64,000 nucleotides of DNA from Ectocarpus siliculosus. Taxonomy: Eukaryota; Sar; Phaeophyceae; Ectocarpales; Ectocarpaceae. A program made the position numbers and the translations under genes. Numbering within the stretch: position 1 is the first letter of the stretch; each line of letters starts with the position of its first letter. Where the stretch lies: positions 35,047 to 99,046 of the forward strand of contig FN648443.1 in assembly GCA_000310025.1 (NCBI GenBank). Direction: 5' to 3'. This document shows, piece after piece, positions 11,660-24,584 of this stretch. The notes under the pieces are model-generated. The model ran no database searches, had not been told where the DNA came from, and saw nothing but the letters and a program-made list of their open reading frames with translations.

Positions 11660-14600
11660 CTACTGTCCCTCCTGTGGGGGTGGGGAGCCCATCATGGCCT
11701 TCATATTCTCTCTTTGCACCCTCACGTTCTTGAAGCGGTCCGTGTTGAGGAAGCGGAGGACCAGGTTGGCTTCCAGCATATTCTTAACGTCCCGATACGC
11801 TCGCGAAAATATCATCCTGAAAGTCGTGATTGAGTTTCGAGGTGTACACGTTGTGGTTTGGCGGGGGCGGCAGGAGGTGGGGAGTGTTCATATGTCTATC
11901 GGCTAGCTTGGCCATGGCCGCTACACCTAGCCCTGTCAGACGAGCACACGGATCTATATGAATCCTGGGCTTCGGGGTTGGGCGCCGCCTTCACATCCAA
12001 TAGAACCTCCTTCACACGCATTGTCCCGATGCTACAGTAGTGGGTCACACCGCCGAAGAACAAGACATATTCCTACATGAAGTGGGTTTCGTGCGCTGCA
12101 ATGTGCTCTCGAAATTTACGTGAAAGTGAGATACACCGCCAATGAAGGCAACAATCATGAAATATCTCTAGCGGGTATATACTCGCACAAACGTCGGCAC
12201 GAGCACTCGTGTGTTGAACACGTTTTTTTTCCCGCCGCATCTCTCCACGTTCACCTTCTCTCCTCCTCGTTGACATCATCGAATAATTCTTCGCCGTTGT
12301 TGTACAGATCGAGTATCAGTCTCATCCCCGTTTCGCTTAAATACGAGAGAACAACGAAACGAGCATGTAACGCAAAAAAACGGCCCTAGGTCACGTCACA
12401 ACGAACGGCAGGCCGCAGCCAATCAGCCAGCAGCAGGCAGTCGGTACAGCCACAGGCAAACAACCTGAATCCCGGAACCTTGATCTTGTCGAGAGAAAAT
12501 TATGGCGTTTTTCGCGCAGCCTGATAGAAACTGTGTCCACCTCAGACTGGTGTGAGGCTTGTAGCCTGCAGTTTTGAAACTCCACGTACGTGCTCGTACA
12601 AAATCGAACAAGACATTCATACATACTGAGACATAACAAGGAGCGCCAAGTACATCCAGACGCATCGCATGAAGCGCTGGATCAATCTGCACCCAGCCTT
12701 CCCTCGACCCTCGACACCGCCCCTCGAGAACGCCGTGTCCAACATAGCTTGAGTTCAACCACCGCTTCCACTCCAGCATCACACTTGATCAGATAAGGGA
12801 TTGAACCTTTACAGATATCTAACATGGAACGCTGTGTTTTGAGTCGTGCTCGTCAGTCTCTGCTACACCTCACCTTATGTTTACTTCCTCAGATGAGCCG
12901 GCCTTGATGAAGGTATCCGTGATATAGCAGAACGAACCAAACTGAATTCTCGGAGATGAAGCGGAAGATGCTCTTGTCGGCATGGGGTAGTTATTGTTCT
13001 GGTACCTGACGCGGGAAAGAGACAAAACAAGGTCATGGGCGGCGATTTTGCGACAATAGAGTTTATAAGTTCGGGCGGACCTCAACTTTGGCGTTTCTGC
13101 AGTATACCTTACCCGATACGGTATGAGTACTTGTTCCAAACATCGAGCACGGACAACCAACCATATGCAGCCGCGGTGACAATACTCCACAGACGATATG
13201 AAAGTTTTAGGGGCTCTCGGATTTCGTTTCGCAGAGTTGTATGCAACAAAGAAACGTCCCTACAATGCCTGCAACGCACGAGCCTCTTTACAGGCCCAGG
13301 CGATACGTTCGGTCGCACATTGTGAATCGCATGCACATCTCCCCGCTACACAGAGAACGCGACAGGGCGCGCGGAAATGCGGCCGTGTACAAACACGTGC
13401 CTTAGCGCGCAGACCGTTGTTACGTCGGCGAGAAGGGCGTTAGTATTTTCACATGCTTGAAAATCTCTCTGATCTCAGGGGCAGGAACGTGATGCCAGCA
13501 ACAACCTTATAGCGGAGTCGAGTGCAGTGCGCAACCTCCTACACAGGAAACCCTAGTGGCAAAGCTGGAATGGCCAACTCATTGTTTCCACATCAACTCT
13601 ACTCTTGCGACGGCGGTTTCAAGCAACCGCTCCTCGCCTCGAGATGGGAAGGGACAAGACTATGGCCTCGTAACCGTTTGGGGGCATCAACCGTTAACGG
13701 TGGAAGAGCACTCCTCACCGACTCGAAATGGTTGGAGGAACTCTACGCTAACATCATCCAAATCCACGACTACAGAGACCGCAGGGAACGATCGAAGACA
13801 CCGTACGCCTTCGATAGTCGGAAGACAGGGGTATCACACGGAAGGGCGCAGAAACCCTTCGTTCACTGGCTGCGGTGTACGAAGGTATCCAATCCACAAC
13901 AAATGTATCGGAAAACACGGGCACAAACAAGATGGCGGAATGAGCAATATGCGCCGAACACCATGCATACCACCATATCAATCCTGATTCCTCTCATAAG
14001 CCACAGTAAATGGTCCCTGATTAGTGGCGGCATGTGCCTGCCGAAACTTTGGCACTATACCGGGCACAGGCGCTATTCAATCGACATTCCGGAGGGACCA
14101 TTGCTGCAAGTATCTGCCCATCTATTTCCCTCGGTCCTTGGGCTTTACTCACCGAGAAACCTCGCTCAGAAAGAGCACCGACTCGTGGCAAAGCGCCCTC
14201 TTAGAATAGTCCTCGAACGCGGCGGCCAACAGGGGCGTACTCGCAATCCGCTCGAAGTCCCACACCTCCATCTCCTCCCTATCCGAACGACTTCGACTAC
14301 TACAACCGCGGTCTCGGCCGCTGCCCCTCGCTCTCTGCACCCTCTGGAAAGCGCCACGCCTGCCGCGGGTGCTGTTGTCGTTGGATACGGAAGACGATCC
14401 CTCCGCAACGACGGAGGAATTGGTTGGTTCCCGCTCGTTCCACGTACAGGGGGCGACGGCACCGTCGGCGTCGGCGGTGGGTGCCGTAGTCGCACCCCTG
14501 CCAATGGCGGCCGAGGTGGGGACATCGCCAGTGTCACCATCTCCTCCTGCTGCTGTTGTTGTGTCCTTGCCCGGGACTCCTTCACGCTGTCCTTCTTCGA

Positions 14601-17600
14601 GTCTGGCTTCCTCTTCGCTGTCGCCACGTGTCCGTTGCGAGCCGCCGCCTATGACTGACGAAAACCCTAATTCTCGTCTCACCGAGCTATTGCGGAATTC
14701 GTGAGGGGGGAAGGGGGAACGGGGGGTTGCGCTCATGCGCTATTTATCATTGACGGTTTTGGTAACGTTCACGCATTGCTACAAGGCGGAGAACTGCTCC
14801 TACTCATAGTCTACGACAGAGAAACGTCGATAACTCCGGAAATGGCCCGACCCCTTCAGTGTCCGTCAGATGATCGCAGCCTCCGTCCATCTCCCTAGGA
14901 TGGCTTGGACGTCACGCCTCTTACGGTCACTTCCACGATCCCTTACGAGACACCCTGTCTCCTCCTAGACTTCCCGTAGTCGATCAAGGATTCAACTCTC
15001 CCCTGCCTTGAAAAAGGCATTCATCTGCGCGCCTTTCTCTGTTCTGCGCACGTATTGGCACTGGGGGAGAGGGAATCTCAAATCCTCAGATGTGAGTACG
15101 CTAGACCCAGGGAAGGTGGTTTGGCTAAAACGTCAACGGCAAACCTACGATGCCCATGCACGAGGACTCGAACAACACAATATCTGAACCAGAGCAAACA
15201 TCTAGCGATTGTAACCAGAGCGCTACGTAGCCTTTACATGCACGCTTACGACGCCACCGGGCACGCAAGAGAGGACGTACGTCGGTGTCTGTTTCTCCTC
15301 TGGTTTTTATTCTCCCACAGTTTGTGCTTCGCTCACTTGTGGGGTTCCGTGCGGCTGAGGAGAATGCGATTGGCGTGGTTGTGCTGGGTTGCCGCCAAAG
15401 GGTCGAACGCTAGGCGTCGCAGCGGGTCCACAATACTGCGCAAAGGTTGGTTGAGGACACCGCATGGAAACTATCTTCGTAAACGGTACGTGCCGTCAAC
15501 GAGGTTAGTGACCCAAGCGTCGAAGAGCAAGAAATCACGACGAAACGGCGTTCAAGTCAGCACGTGTCGAGCAGTCACGCTCGCCCTTCGGCTACTGCTT
15601 GGAGAATTTGACATCAGTCCTTACTGATTCTCGCCCGCTCAATCTTTTCATTTTTCAAGATAACTAATCAGGGTGTGGACGGATCATATGTTTTTTATAA
15701 ACCACAAACTCTAATCCAAACGTCGACACACAGGCCCTGTCGGCGAAGCGAAATTCCGCGCAGAGGATCAACTATGGAGACAAACGCACTTGTCTGATCG
15801 ACCCAAGACAATTTTTCTCCCTCAGACGGACGGCGAGCAGACACACACCTGACGCCGAAGAGCACCGCCACAAACAAGATGGACACGCTTTTATCAATCC
15901 ATCTCCGCTCGTAGACCCCTCCCCACTTGTCGACGACGTTCTGCTCAACTGTTGCGGTTAGTATCGAGGGTGCAGACGAGGAACGAGATAACGACGGTGG
16001 TAACGGGGAAAACGCAAAAGCACCGCCACAACCTCGGCAGTTGCGAAATCGGGCAAAACAGCAAGCGGTTCTCCGCCGTCCAGGGATGAGATGCATGCGA
16101 TGAGAGTAGCTGCAGACTCCAAATACTATCCCCGTGTGAGCATTGCTCACGTTGGATCATTTCGAACGGCCTCTCTGACAGCTGCAGGCTGTTTAGGTCT
16201 CGAAAAGAAGGTTTTCGAAACACGCACCCGAAAAATATATAAACCAATCGTGCGCACCTGCGTTTAGGTACACCAAAAACAATGAGCTACACGTCGGATC
16301 TACGTTTGGGCATGCAAGCGTACTGCAGGGATTGTAGGTGTGCCTCTTCGGGCTTGCGTACCCTTTTCTAAGTGTGCGTGTTCTATCGATCTTCTGTTGG
16401 CTCTGGCAGTTTTGTGACGACGGACCGAGTCTTTGCAAGATTTGGGATTAGCAAGTGACATACGAGTTGAATGTGAAGACAACAAAACGACAACAACATG
16501 ACGGATACTGGACGAGGCTGTCCACACCGGTTTTCGTGGGCCTCACTTGCGAGGATCACGACGGCCGCGGTGACGATGATGATCTCCTTGCTGATGCTGA
16601 AAAGATCGTCAACGTTCCTGATGAAAGGGAAAGTGCAAGCCAGCGCCACCGCGAACGCGCTTAAGTCGTCGTCCGGATAGTAGCCTGCATCGGAACGGCC
16701 TCCCTGGGTGGGCAGGAACGGGGGGGACGCGCCGAGAAAGACCAACGGCAAATGCCAATCGTCAAGACACGAACGATGACGGTCTACGCCGTTCACACCG
16801 TCATACGCGAATGTCCAAAGGGCGGAGGGTACAAGGCTACAGCGCCACGATTGGAGCTTTACGCAGTGCCCATTGAGAACACGACGACGCAACTCGTCGT
16901 CACATCAATGAACTTCTGGAGCGGCTTGCGGTATGGATTAATTTCCAACTCTTGGGTGTGGAACATCACCTGCAACGGTATGACCGGGGCTGTTTTCTCG
17001 TTCGTAACGCGTTCTACATCTCACTGTGTCTCCAAGGTGTACTCGTGATAGATGGGGATTGCCTACATTCCCACACTTGCTACCAGCAGCGCCGCCATGT
17101 AGTTGCGCTCCTGTCGTCCAAGAGTGGAGGAAACACGTGCATAGGGGCACAGCAGACACACAGCGAGAGAGAAATACATCGAAAGCAGAATGAAAGAGGG
17201 GCGCGGCACGCGGGCACGGAGGGGGAGCAGTTCAAGAAACGGCCAGAGACCGTGGCGAGAGAGAGGGCGCTAGCTGGGGTTGTGAGTGGCATATGTTGCC
17301 AATGTTACCTGGGATTCGACCGTGCTTGGGGCGAGGAATGGCGCGCGCAGAGTCAAACAAAGCAACAACGATGGAACTGCTGGCTGCGTCGAAAACGAAA
17401 TTGAACAGGCGTGCGTAGAAAGGAAAATAGAACAGACGTGCGCAGATAAAACATACAACACACACGCTGACGTGGAGCACTACACGTCCTCGTACACGAA
17501 AACATGCTACCATACGCGTAGTCCCACTTGATCCAAAGCCACAAAATTCGAAGACTTGTACCGGGATGAGCCACGGTAGGGCACGCTTCGCCCTCGGATG

Positions 17601-17790
17601 GAAAACCACGGCCAGGCGGAGCACGCGGCAGATATAGCTCCCCAACAGCGTGGGCACGACCAAGAAGAGTAGCAGAGATACCCAGAAATAGTCGAGCCCG
17701 CAGTCCCAGACGACGTTAATGGAACTGTTGAGGGTGACGAGCATCGTCAGGAGCGCGCAGACGCCTTCGACCATGACCAGATACGCAGAC
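11660..17790 (-). pseudogene. Gene C: 7TM-RGS paralogue, exon 3 nonsense and no exon 1
   Basis: Same architecture as gene A on the other strand, much more diverged from A than A is from B. Exons on the minus strand: 17790-17562 (SAYLVMVEGVCALLTMLVTL and a second helix), 17110-17025, 16684-16547 (FPFIRNVDDLFSISKEIIIV), 15940-15849 (WGGVYERRW, then SVSILFVAVLFGV), 15435-15337, 14686-14153 (linker, then VWDFERIASTPLLAAAFEDY), 13005-12874 (FGSFCYITDTFIKAGSSEEV), 12335-12255, 12031-11927 and 11816-11660 (MLEANLVLRFLNTDRF, TAG stop). Exon 12 here is open through to a phase-2 GTGTAG donor. Damage: TAG at 17065-17063 where A has a Leu codon; the exon-6 acceptor AG is AT, with a frame change after it; no exon 1 is found upstream. 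The RGS half is fully open, so an RGS-only transcript remains possible. Confidence 0.75.
15150..15245 (-). ncRNA. Weak tRNA-like segment
   Basis: On the minus strand TAGCGCTCTGG resembles box A, and TGTTCGAGTCC about 60 bases later resembles box B. It lies in an intron of gene C. I could not fold a convincing cloverleaf. A tRNA-derived repeat or chance is as likely. Confidence 0.2.
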
Positions 17791-20752
17791 CTGGCCATGT
17801 GGTATGCGATGCAGTGAAGCTCCCGGTGTGATTGCGGTTTCATACTCACGTAGCGCCAGGAGATCTTTCCAACTGCTATTCATCAAGGCGTCGCCACTAA
17901 ACCCTCTTTTAGCGGTTGGTTTATAGCAGTTAAACCGGGGCCTCAATACAGGTCGACAATGTCCTAATTAACCGGGACACGGCCCCAAGTTTGCGGAACA
18001 AGAGCCGCGTCGTAAAGCTCGTCTTGATATATGTCTCGTCGCAGCAGTGACGAGCTCACTTTAGGCAGAAAAAGTTTTGTCGAGGACGATTCCCAATTTC
18101 ACTTTGGCGTCGCGATAAGATGTAGCCTTGCGTAATCACAGATTTTCTATTACCACGCACAGAACATTGTGGAGAGGTGAATCGCCGCCAGCCGGTCGGG
18201 TTAAGTCAACTTAAAGAGGGGGAGATGCAGATCTCCTTCTACACAAAGCGAAAATCTCCCAACGTCTGTCGAGGACGATTCCCTCTCTTCACATGAATGT
18301 GATACTCTCTCTTGGGGCGCACCGCCACTAGCTGCGACAGGTTCGAATGCTGATGGACGAATCGGTACGGGGGGTTCCTGGGTTGAACAAGGAGGTATGT
18401 AGGTTTGAAGCTAGCTGTTGTGCGACTGAAAAACCGCGTGCGTTCGTGCGAACGTCTCTCTCGCATGGTCGAAAAGTGTCGTAAGACATTGGGCAGCTGA
18501 GAGTTTGGGCGCAAACGGGGGCTTTTTTCTTTCTAGTTGTCTGAGTTGGTTTTGCCATCAGTTAAAGCTATTATGAATCTGCCCACATATACTCTACTGC
18601 AGTTTTTTTCCATGGAAAAGCTGCCCTTTGTTGTCACCCAAATCGCTGCCACCGCCGTGTGGCTTCTCGTTAACCGCGGAGCACATTTCGCGCGAAACCC
18701 AATACCCTGACTCTCTCTGTTTCCACAGAACACTCGAAAAAACTCTCAATCAAGCGTGTGCCTCACGGGGGGTTGGCGCGATTGAATTGGGTAGCCGCGA
18801 AGCAGTTCAAATCCTGATTGTCTCTTCAAATTCTCTAGAAAACATGGTGTGTATTCTTCTACGTATTATTTTCTCTACCCTACAGCCGTCACTTACTTGC
18901 CGTCACGGTTAAATATTTCCCGTATGTGTTGGTGTATACTTCCGGAAGTATATATGCATACAGTACACGGGCCCGCAGAGAGATAAGAAACAAACGTCCA
19001 AATCGGGCCGAGGCTCAGTAACTTATTTCATCGGCATTCATTGTCGAGCACAGTTTATCTAGTACGAAGTATTGGAAGAGTTTAGTGTAGGATCCATCCT
19101 CCGTGAGCTGTGTATAGCTACTACGTCTTCTTCGACCTTTTTTCTTCACTTTCTTCGTGAAATTTGAGCCTCTCTGTTTCTCCACGAAATATTCCTAACT
19201 GCGGGGCAGTACGCTACAGAATATATGTATCTGTAGACTACTGCTGTATGTTGTTGTTCCACAATTTATCCAGCATCCGAACCCGGTGTGTCGATAGACT
19301 TTTCAGCGGAAATACTCGGAGTAATAACGAAATAACAACCAGGCTGCCGGGATATCATATTTTTTACTGTTTGGTGTTTACCGCGCGCGGTAAACGACAC
19401 CTACACTCCTCCTGCAGTCGGGAGCCGAGGGGCTGCAACAGGTGAACATGAGTGGTAAGACTCAAGAAGTTGTGTTGGTTTGGTGTGAGGGGTGACAGGA
19501 TTGATTGATGATGTGCTGTACATACATACATACCACTATTTGATGCATGCATTCACGTGGCTTGCTTATTGTGGCACACCTTCGACATTGCGAAATTGCC
19601 TACCGTACGCAGTGATATGCATAGCGTCTCAGCGACTCTACCTCGTGCACGACCTCTGGTACCTGATATGGTAGAAGCAGACGCACGTATACAACAAGCA
19701 GTCTCTGGGTCTATTGTAGTCTACTTCTTCACATGCCCACGGAGTCGGGTGGGAAGGCACGCGAGAGTCTTTCGGCAATTCAGGCCAAGCTTTGCCACGT
19801 TGCCACGTTGTCACGGTACGTTGCCACGTTGCAAAGGATGCCCACGTTTCCAAGAGTGCCCATCCACATGGATTGGTCACAGAACGAAAAAAATGAGGTT
19901 GTTTCGGGTCTTCCCCGTGCCATTTCACCACTCACTCAAGACTCACTCTACATTTATTTTGTGTTATTCAGGCAGGGTGTACGTGCAAGGCGATGGGAGA
20001 ATATAACCAAGGAAAGAACAAAGGACAGCAGCAGCAACAACCGCTACATCTGTGGTCGGGGCCAATTTCCACACAGCTTCGAGGTGATTTATTGTATGTA
20101 GTGAAAAGAGTTGCATCACATTATACCGGTTGATGTTTTGCCAGGATACCGTTGGGTTGCGTAAGATACCACATGCATGCCCTGGACATATTGTCAAACC
20201 TCGATTACTCTGCAGTGAAACAAAAGCCGGTGCCGAAAACGACTGCGTTAGAACGTTGGGATTGCTGTCTCGTCGAGGGGTTCCGAAACCATGTCTTTTG
20301 AATGCGGCATCCTCTCCGTCATGTACGGGACCAGAAAATGTGTACATGTGTGCATACTAGGTTCTACAGCAAAATAACGGTGACACAAGTTCTACGGTTC
20401 GTTTTTGTATTGCTTAGATATATGCTACGTTGGTACTGGCGTGGGTAGGTGCTTGGAGTAGGCCAAGATCGCCGTTAGGTGGTGAAGCGGCCTCCGTGCA
20501 CATTTTGTGGATCGGCGGGACTGTCCACGACGCACGAATCGGCGGGATTGGGTGCATCCGTTCTTTTTTTTTATTGTGCGTCATGCCTGGTCAGCAGCTG
20601 GTTACTTGCTGCTGTTCGCCCGCACTTGTGGACAGCTACTGCTGCAGGTCGGATCGCAGCTTGCTCAGACCTGAGGCGAACAAGGCAGAGGCAGTTGCAA
20701 GAGAAGGCATATCACACCAACCTTCGCTGGTGACCCACCCTCTTCGATTGAT
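17791..20752. other. Non-coding: former intron 1 of gene C and single-copy DNA
   Basis: 17791-19949 matches 56219-58465, which in gene D is intron 1. In unit 1 no exon 1 follows beyond the duplication edge. 19950-20752 is single copy. I see only short shadow ORFs and GT-rich stretches. Confidence 0.5.
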
Positions 20753-20902
20753 ATGGAGAGGTCTAGCAGAAGTGCTGCGGGTAGTTCCTTTGATGATACG
20801 GGTGGTCCTGGAACGTCAACTTCTTGGGAGCAACATTATGGTGATGGGGATATCGATCTCGACCTGTCAAGCTTGACGCCGAGCTACACACGCACGGACA
20901 AG
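20753..20902 (+). CDS. Possible first exon of an unknown gene
   Basis: ATG followed by 50 codons rich in Ser, Gly, Asp and Thr (MERSSRSAAGSSFDDTGG...) and a strong donor, AAGG|GTGAGT, near 20903. No domain is recognised and I could not identify the next exon, so the gene call rests only on start plus donor. It could be chance. Confidence 0.25.
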
Positions 20903-22500
20903 GGTGAGTCAGAGAGAGGGCACAGGGAGGGAGATGCACAATAGCGCCATTGTCTTGTGTCCTCAGCGGTGATATCGTAAAGCACTTGATACACGGGTAA
21001 TCGCGTTGTTTTTTTTGCTTCGTATATGTCCGCTGTTGCTGTGTCCTACACTGAGAGACTGAGAGTCAAGTTTCAACAACACGGTTGTGGCAGGGGTAAT
21101 CCGCAGAAATCCGTTTGGTATACATACACAGCAAGCAAGCGCGATAGACTATTTTCCTCGAGCATGCCCAGACCTCAACGCCCCTTGCCCATGTCACTCC
21201 TCTGTCCTGGCTTCCGACTTCAATCCCTCTCGAGAGTCTTTGCCTTCAGGCTCTAGACATGCTTGTCGCAGCGTTGCAGCAACCCTTGTGCATACAATCC
21301 CTGAAGTTTAGGGAGCAAAAAAAACGGATTTATATTCCGACGTCAACTCCGAGTGACCAAGAGTTTACTTTCTCAAAAAGAGACGGAGAGATGGACAGAG
21401 CGGTAGAGAGCAGTAGAGACCATCAAGAGAGTGATACACACACGTACTTCAACAACTTGTCGGCCACGTTTGTTTCTATCGGTCACCGCACACACGTTGT
21501 AACCAACGCTGCTGTCTCATAACGAGTTGCGTCTCGCTGCCTCTTTCGTACCTACACAATACAGGAGCTGATACACAGCAGTAGTCTATGAACAACCCTC
21601 TGAAAAACCTGAGTGAGAAAAGAAGATGGTCACAGGGTCGTTCTTAACGAAGAAATCAGATCTCGAAATCACATTTGGATATAAGAATAAAAGAGTCGGA
21701 TCTACCCAAATCCGGACAGAAATGGCATGTGTGTCGTAACGGAAGATGTGCCAAATGGAAACGAATCTCTGCAGTTCACCACGAACAACCCGAGAGGACC
21801 GCCGCTTGCCAACTGCCAGATTACGTTTGTGACATACTGCTATGGCGTTGCCACACCACATGGGGAGCTATCGCTCCCGAGAAGCACACACCAAACGCGT
21901 ACATGGCCTCTGTGCGGTACTGACACGATTTCTATGGATGTGACACTTTGAATCGACCCTCGTCCGACGGAAAGCCGCCAATTCATCTGTGCATTTGAAG
22001 TTCGACAACCCACGGGAGATTGCCCCACAGACCAACACATCCCACACACGTTTTTCTTCGGGGCCAGTCACGTGCAACAACGATGCGCAGTCACCCTCCC
22101 TTTAGGTTGACTTTTTGTGCTCTTTCTTTCCTCTGTGCTGGTCGGTGGATGGGGTTCGTGTGGATGGGGGTAGGTGGGCACGCGCCGTGTATGCGAGTAG
22201 ACCGTGGTCCCGCAACTATGGACGCTGTTCACCCAAATCGGGATCCGATTAAATGATTTCACCTTTTTTCAAATCCCGATTTGGTTTTGGGTCGTCCTGT
22301 TATAAGTCCTATAGATTCGACGGGTTCCATAACATTTCAGCCAATCAACGAAAGAGTTCTGTGGATCGTCCGGTCTTATAACCAAATCTTATAACCAATC
22401 TGAATATGATTTCGAGATCTGATTTCTTCGTTAAGACCGACCCTCGTGCATATGCATGACTATGGATACCAAGATGACAAATAACAGTTATTTCATTTAT
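20903..22500. other. No gene seen
   Basis: Short ORFs only. Two stretches around 21640-21700 and 22250-22440 share short inverted words ('gatctcgaaatcacat' against 'tgatttcgagatctga'), suggesting an old inverted repeat. Confidence 0.4.
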
Positions 22501-22599
22501 CTTTTTCCTAGAATCGCAGCATTTTCTCCGGGCCGGGAAACAAACGCTCTTTCGAGCGCTCTCAGGGCACCACGCTTATTCACTTGGTTTCAGAGTGCA

Positions 22600-23410
22600 G
22601 TCCGGACCGTTCGAGCGCTGACAGGCCAGCATTTCGCATTTTGCAGTTTTCGCAATTTTGACGCTCGGAGCGCAGTTCCTTCGGTCCGATGTGCTCTATC
22701 GTCCTCTCCATTGCCTTTCCGTTCGTCTCTGCCTTCTTTTTTCTCTACCGGTCTCGCTGTCTCGCCGTCCGTCGAGTCGTGAGAGACGCTCTCTCTCTCT
22801 CTCTCTTCAGCGCTTTTTCTCTCTCTCCTCTTCTCTCGGAATTATAATCGGAACCAGAGTCCGAATGAGCGGTACAACTTCATTATTATGGTCCGAACCG
22901 TTCGAGCGCTGACAGGCCAGCATTTCGCATTTTGCAGTTTTCGCAATTTTGACGCTCGGAGCGCAGTTCCTTCGGTCCGATGTGCTCTATCGTCTTCTCC
23001 ATTGCCTTTCCGTTCGTCTCTGCCTTCTTTTTTCTCTACCGGTCTCGCTGTCTCGCCGTCCGTCGAGTCGTGAGAGACGCTCTCTCTCTCTCTCTCTCTT
23101 CAGCGCTTTTTCTCTCTCTCCTCTTCTCTCGGAATTATAATCGGAACCAGAGTCCGAATGGGCGGTACAACTTTATTATTATGGTCCGAACCGTTCGAGC
23201 GCTGACAGGCCAACATTGCGCATTTTGCAGTTTTCGCAATTTTGACGCTCGGAGCGCAGTTCCTTCGGTCCGATGTGCTCTATCGTCTCGCTGTCTCGCC
23301 GTCCGTCGAGTCGTGAGAGACGCTCTCTCTCTCTCTCTCTCTCTCTTCAGCGCTTTTTCTCTTTCTCCTCTTTTCTCGGAATTATAATCGGAACCAGAGT
23401 CCGAATGTGC
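22600..23410 (+). repeat. Three tandem ~280-bp C/T-rich repeats
   Basis: Units start near 22603, 22890 and 23182 with 'ccgttcgagcgctgacaggc', run through 'ttcggtccgatgtgctctat' and a CTCT tract, and end 'ggaattataatcggaaccag'. Unit 3 has an internal deletion of about 65 bp. Peptides in the different frames are repeats of the same DNA rather than genes. Confidence 0.8.
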
Positions 23411-24099
23411 ATGTTTCCAACCGGAACAACTGCTGTGCTGGGGTAGTGCCCGGCCATTGTTGATTTAGAGCGGAAGAGTTAATAATGGTTGGTGTTGTTT
23501 GGCAGGGGCGGAAACTGATTCCTGCCGCGTTGCCATGGTTGTTATTGGGTGGGAAGATTCGCCGTTTGGTACCCTATGGTTGGAGAGGAAAAGGAGTTGG
23601 GAAGATTCCTGCGGGGGAAATGATTGATGAATGGGTCTTATTTCCCGTCAGGTCAGGGTACACTTCCGAAAACAGGGTACAGTTGGTGAGAAAAGTAGAC
23701 ACAGCAGGGTATACCCTGCTCCTTTTCGGACGTACCGGGGTGAAATTGGGCGCTGACCAATCATATGAATGCATTTACTGCTGTTAATGACTGTGTACCC
23801 AGGTGTATCGCTTTTCGACCAGGGTATACCCTGTTGTGTCGTTTTCCCTTTATTTTTTTTCTCTCTCTGTCTGTATCATCTGTGATTCTCTCTCCGTCTC
23901 TGTGTCTGTCTGTGTGTCTTTCTCTGCCTTCTCCCTCACTCATTTGTTTCCTGTCTCTCTTTTTCTGTCTCTCTCTATCTCCCTCTGTCACACACACAAT
24001 AATACCTATAATTTTTACACGTCACACATATTTTGCACGTGTGTGCGGCTGGCTCTTTTCTCATATGAATAACATACAGTATCTTTATCTTTTCTCACA

Positions 24100-24190
24100 A
24101 GGGCGCACAAAAATTTTTTTATCCGACACCTAACCCTACCCCCCCCCCCCCCGGGAGGGGTGGTGTGAAAAAAGTTTTTTTTTTTTTGAA
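24100..24190. repeat. poly-C / poly-T tract, inverted relative to 27285-27350
   Basis: 'ccgacacctaaccctacccc' followed by poly-C, 'gggaggggtggtg' and poly-T. Just right of the N gap, 27285-27350 has poly-C, 'ggagggcccc' and 'gttaggtgtcgga', the opposite orientation of the same motif. No gene. Confidence 0.55.
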
Positions 24191-24584
24191 TATTTTCGTA
24201 CAGGCTTTCTTTTGGCTTTCATTTCCCCATTGCGTGTGCTTGCGTGTGGTGGTGTTTACGGCACGACGTGCAAGCAGGACCTTGTTACTAGGAAGGTGTA
24301 GATTGCTACTTCATGTACTGAAATAAGCTGTGATGGGCTGGGGACACTTCTTATTTGGTTTTCAAGTCTTGAAGTACAGCAGTAGTGCTTGGGGACAACC
24401 CCTCAGCTACAAGTAACTTAGAACTTCTCCAAGCCTCTGCGACAAGTTCACGACATTTGACCTCGGTCGAATGTGGCGAAAGGACACAACCAAATGACAC
24501 ATACCCTTGCGTCGAAACGTCATCACTCCAAGCTTACTCAAGCCGGCAACATACCGAAGAGGGGCTGTCGATGAGCCTACGGCG

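Larger units (their letters stand above)
1..19949. repeat. Segmental duplication unit 1 (genes A and C)
   Basis: This block matches 39003-58465 in the same order and orientation at high identity by eye. It carries convergent genes A (+) and C (-). It may extend left of the window, because base 1 already matches position 39003. Its right edge is at about 19949, where both copies share the bases before 'actcactctacatt' and then diverge. Unit 1 has about 1.4 kb (2240-3675) that unit 2 lacks, a MITE at 8133-8324 not seen in unit 2, and 6.0 kb (11050-17084) that unit 2 has replaced with a copia element. Two uncollapsed haplotypes placed in tandem are an alternative to a true duplication. Confidence 0.9.

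Noticed and set aside
13522-14658. 378-aa plus-strand ORF
   Set aside because: It lies antisense to gene C exon 9, whose minus frame encodes the recognisable RGS start. The ORF is a shadow of GC-rich codons.
1-19949. Reading the duplication simply as an assembly artefact
   Set aside because: Possible but not the default: the junction at 39003 is continuous without N and the units differ by insertions, deletions and an element replacement. Read depth is needed to decide.
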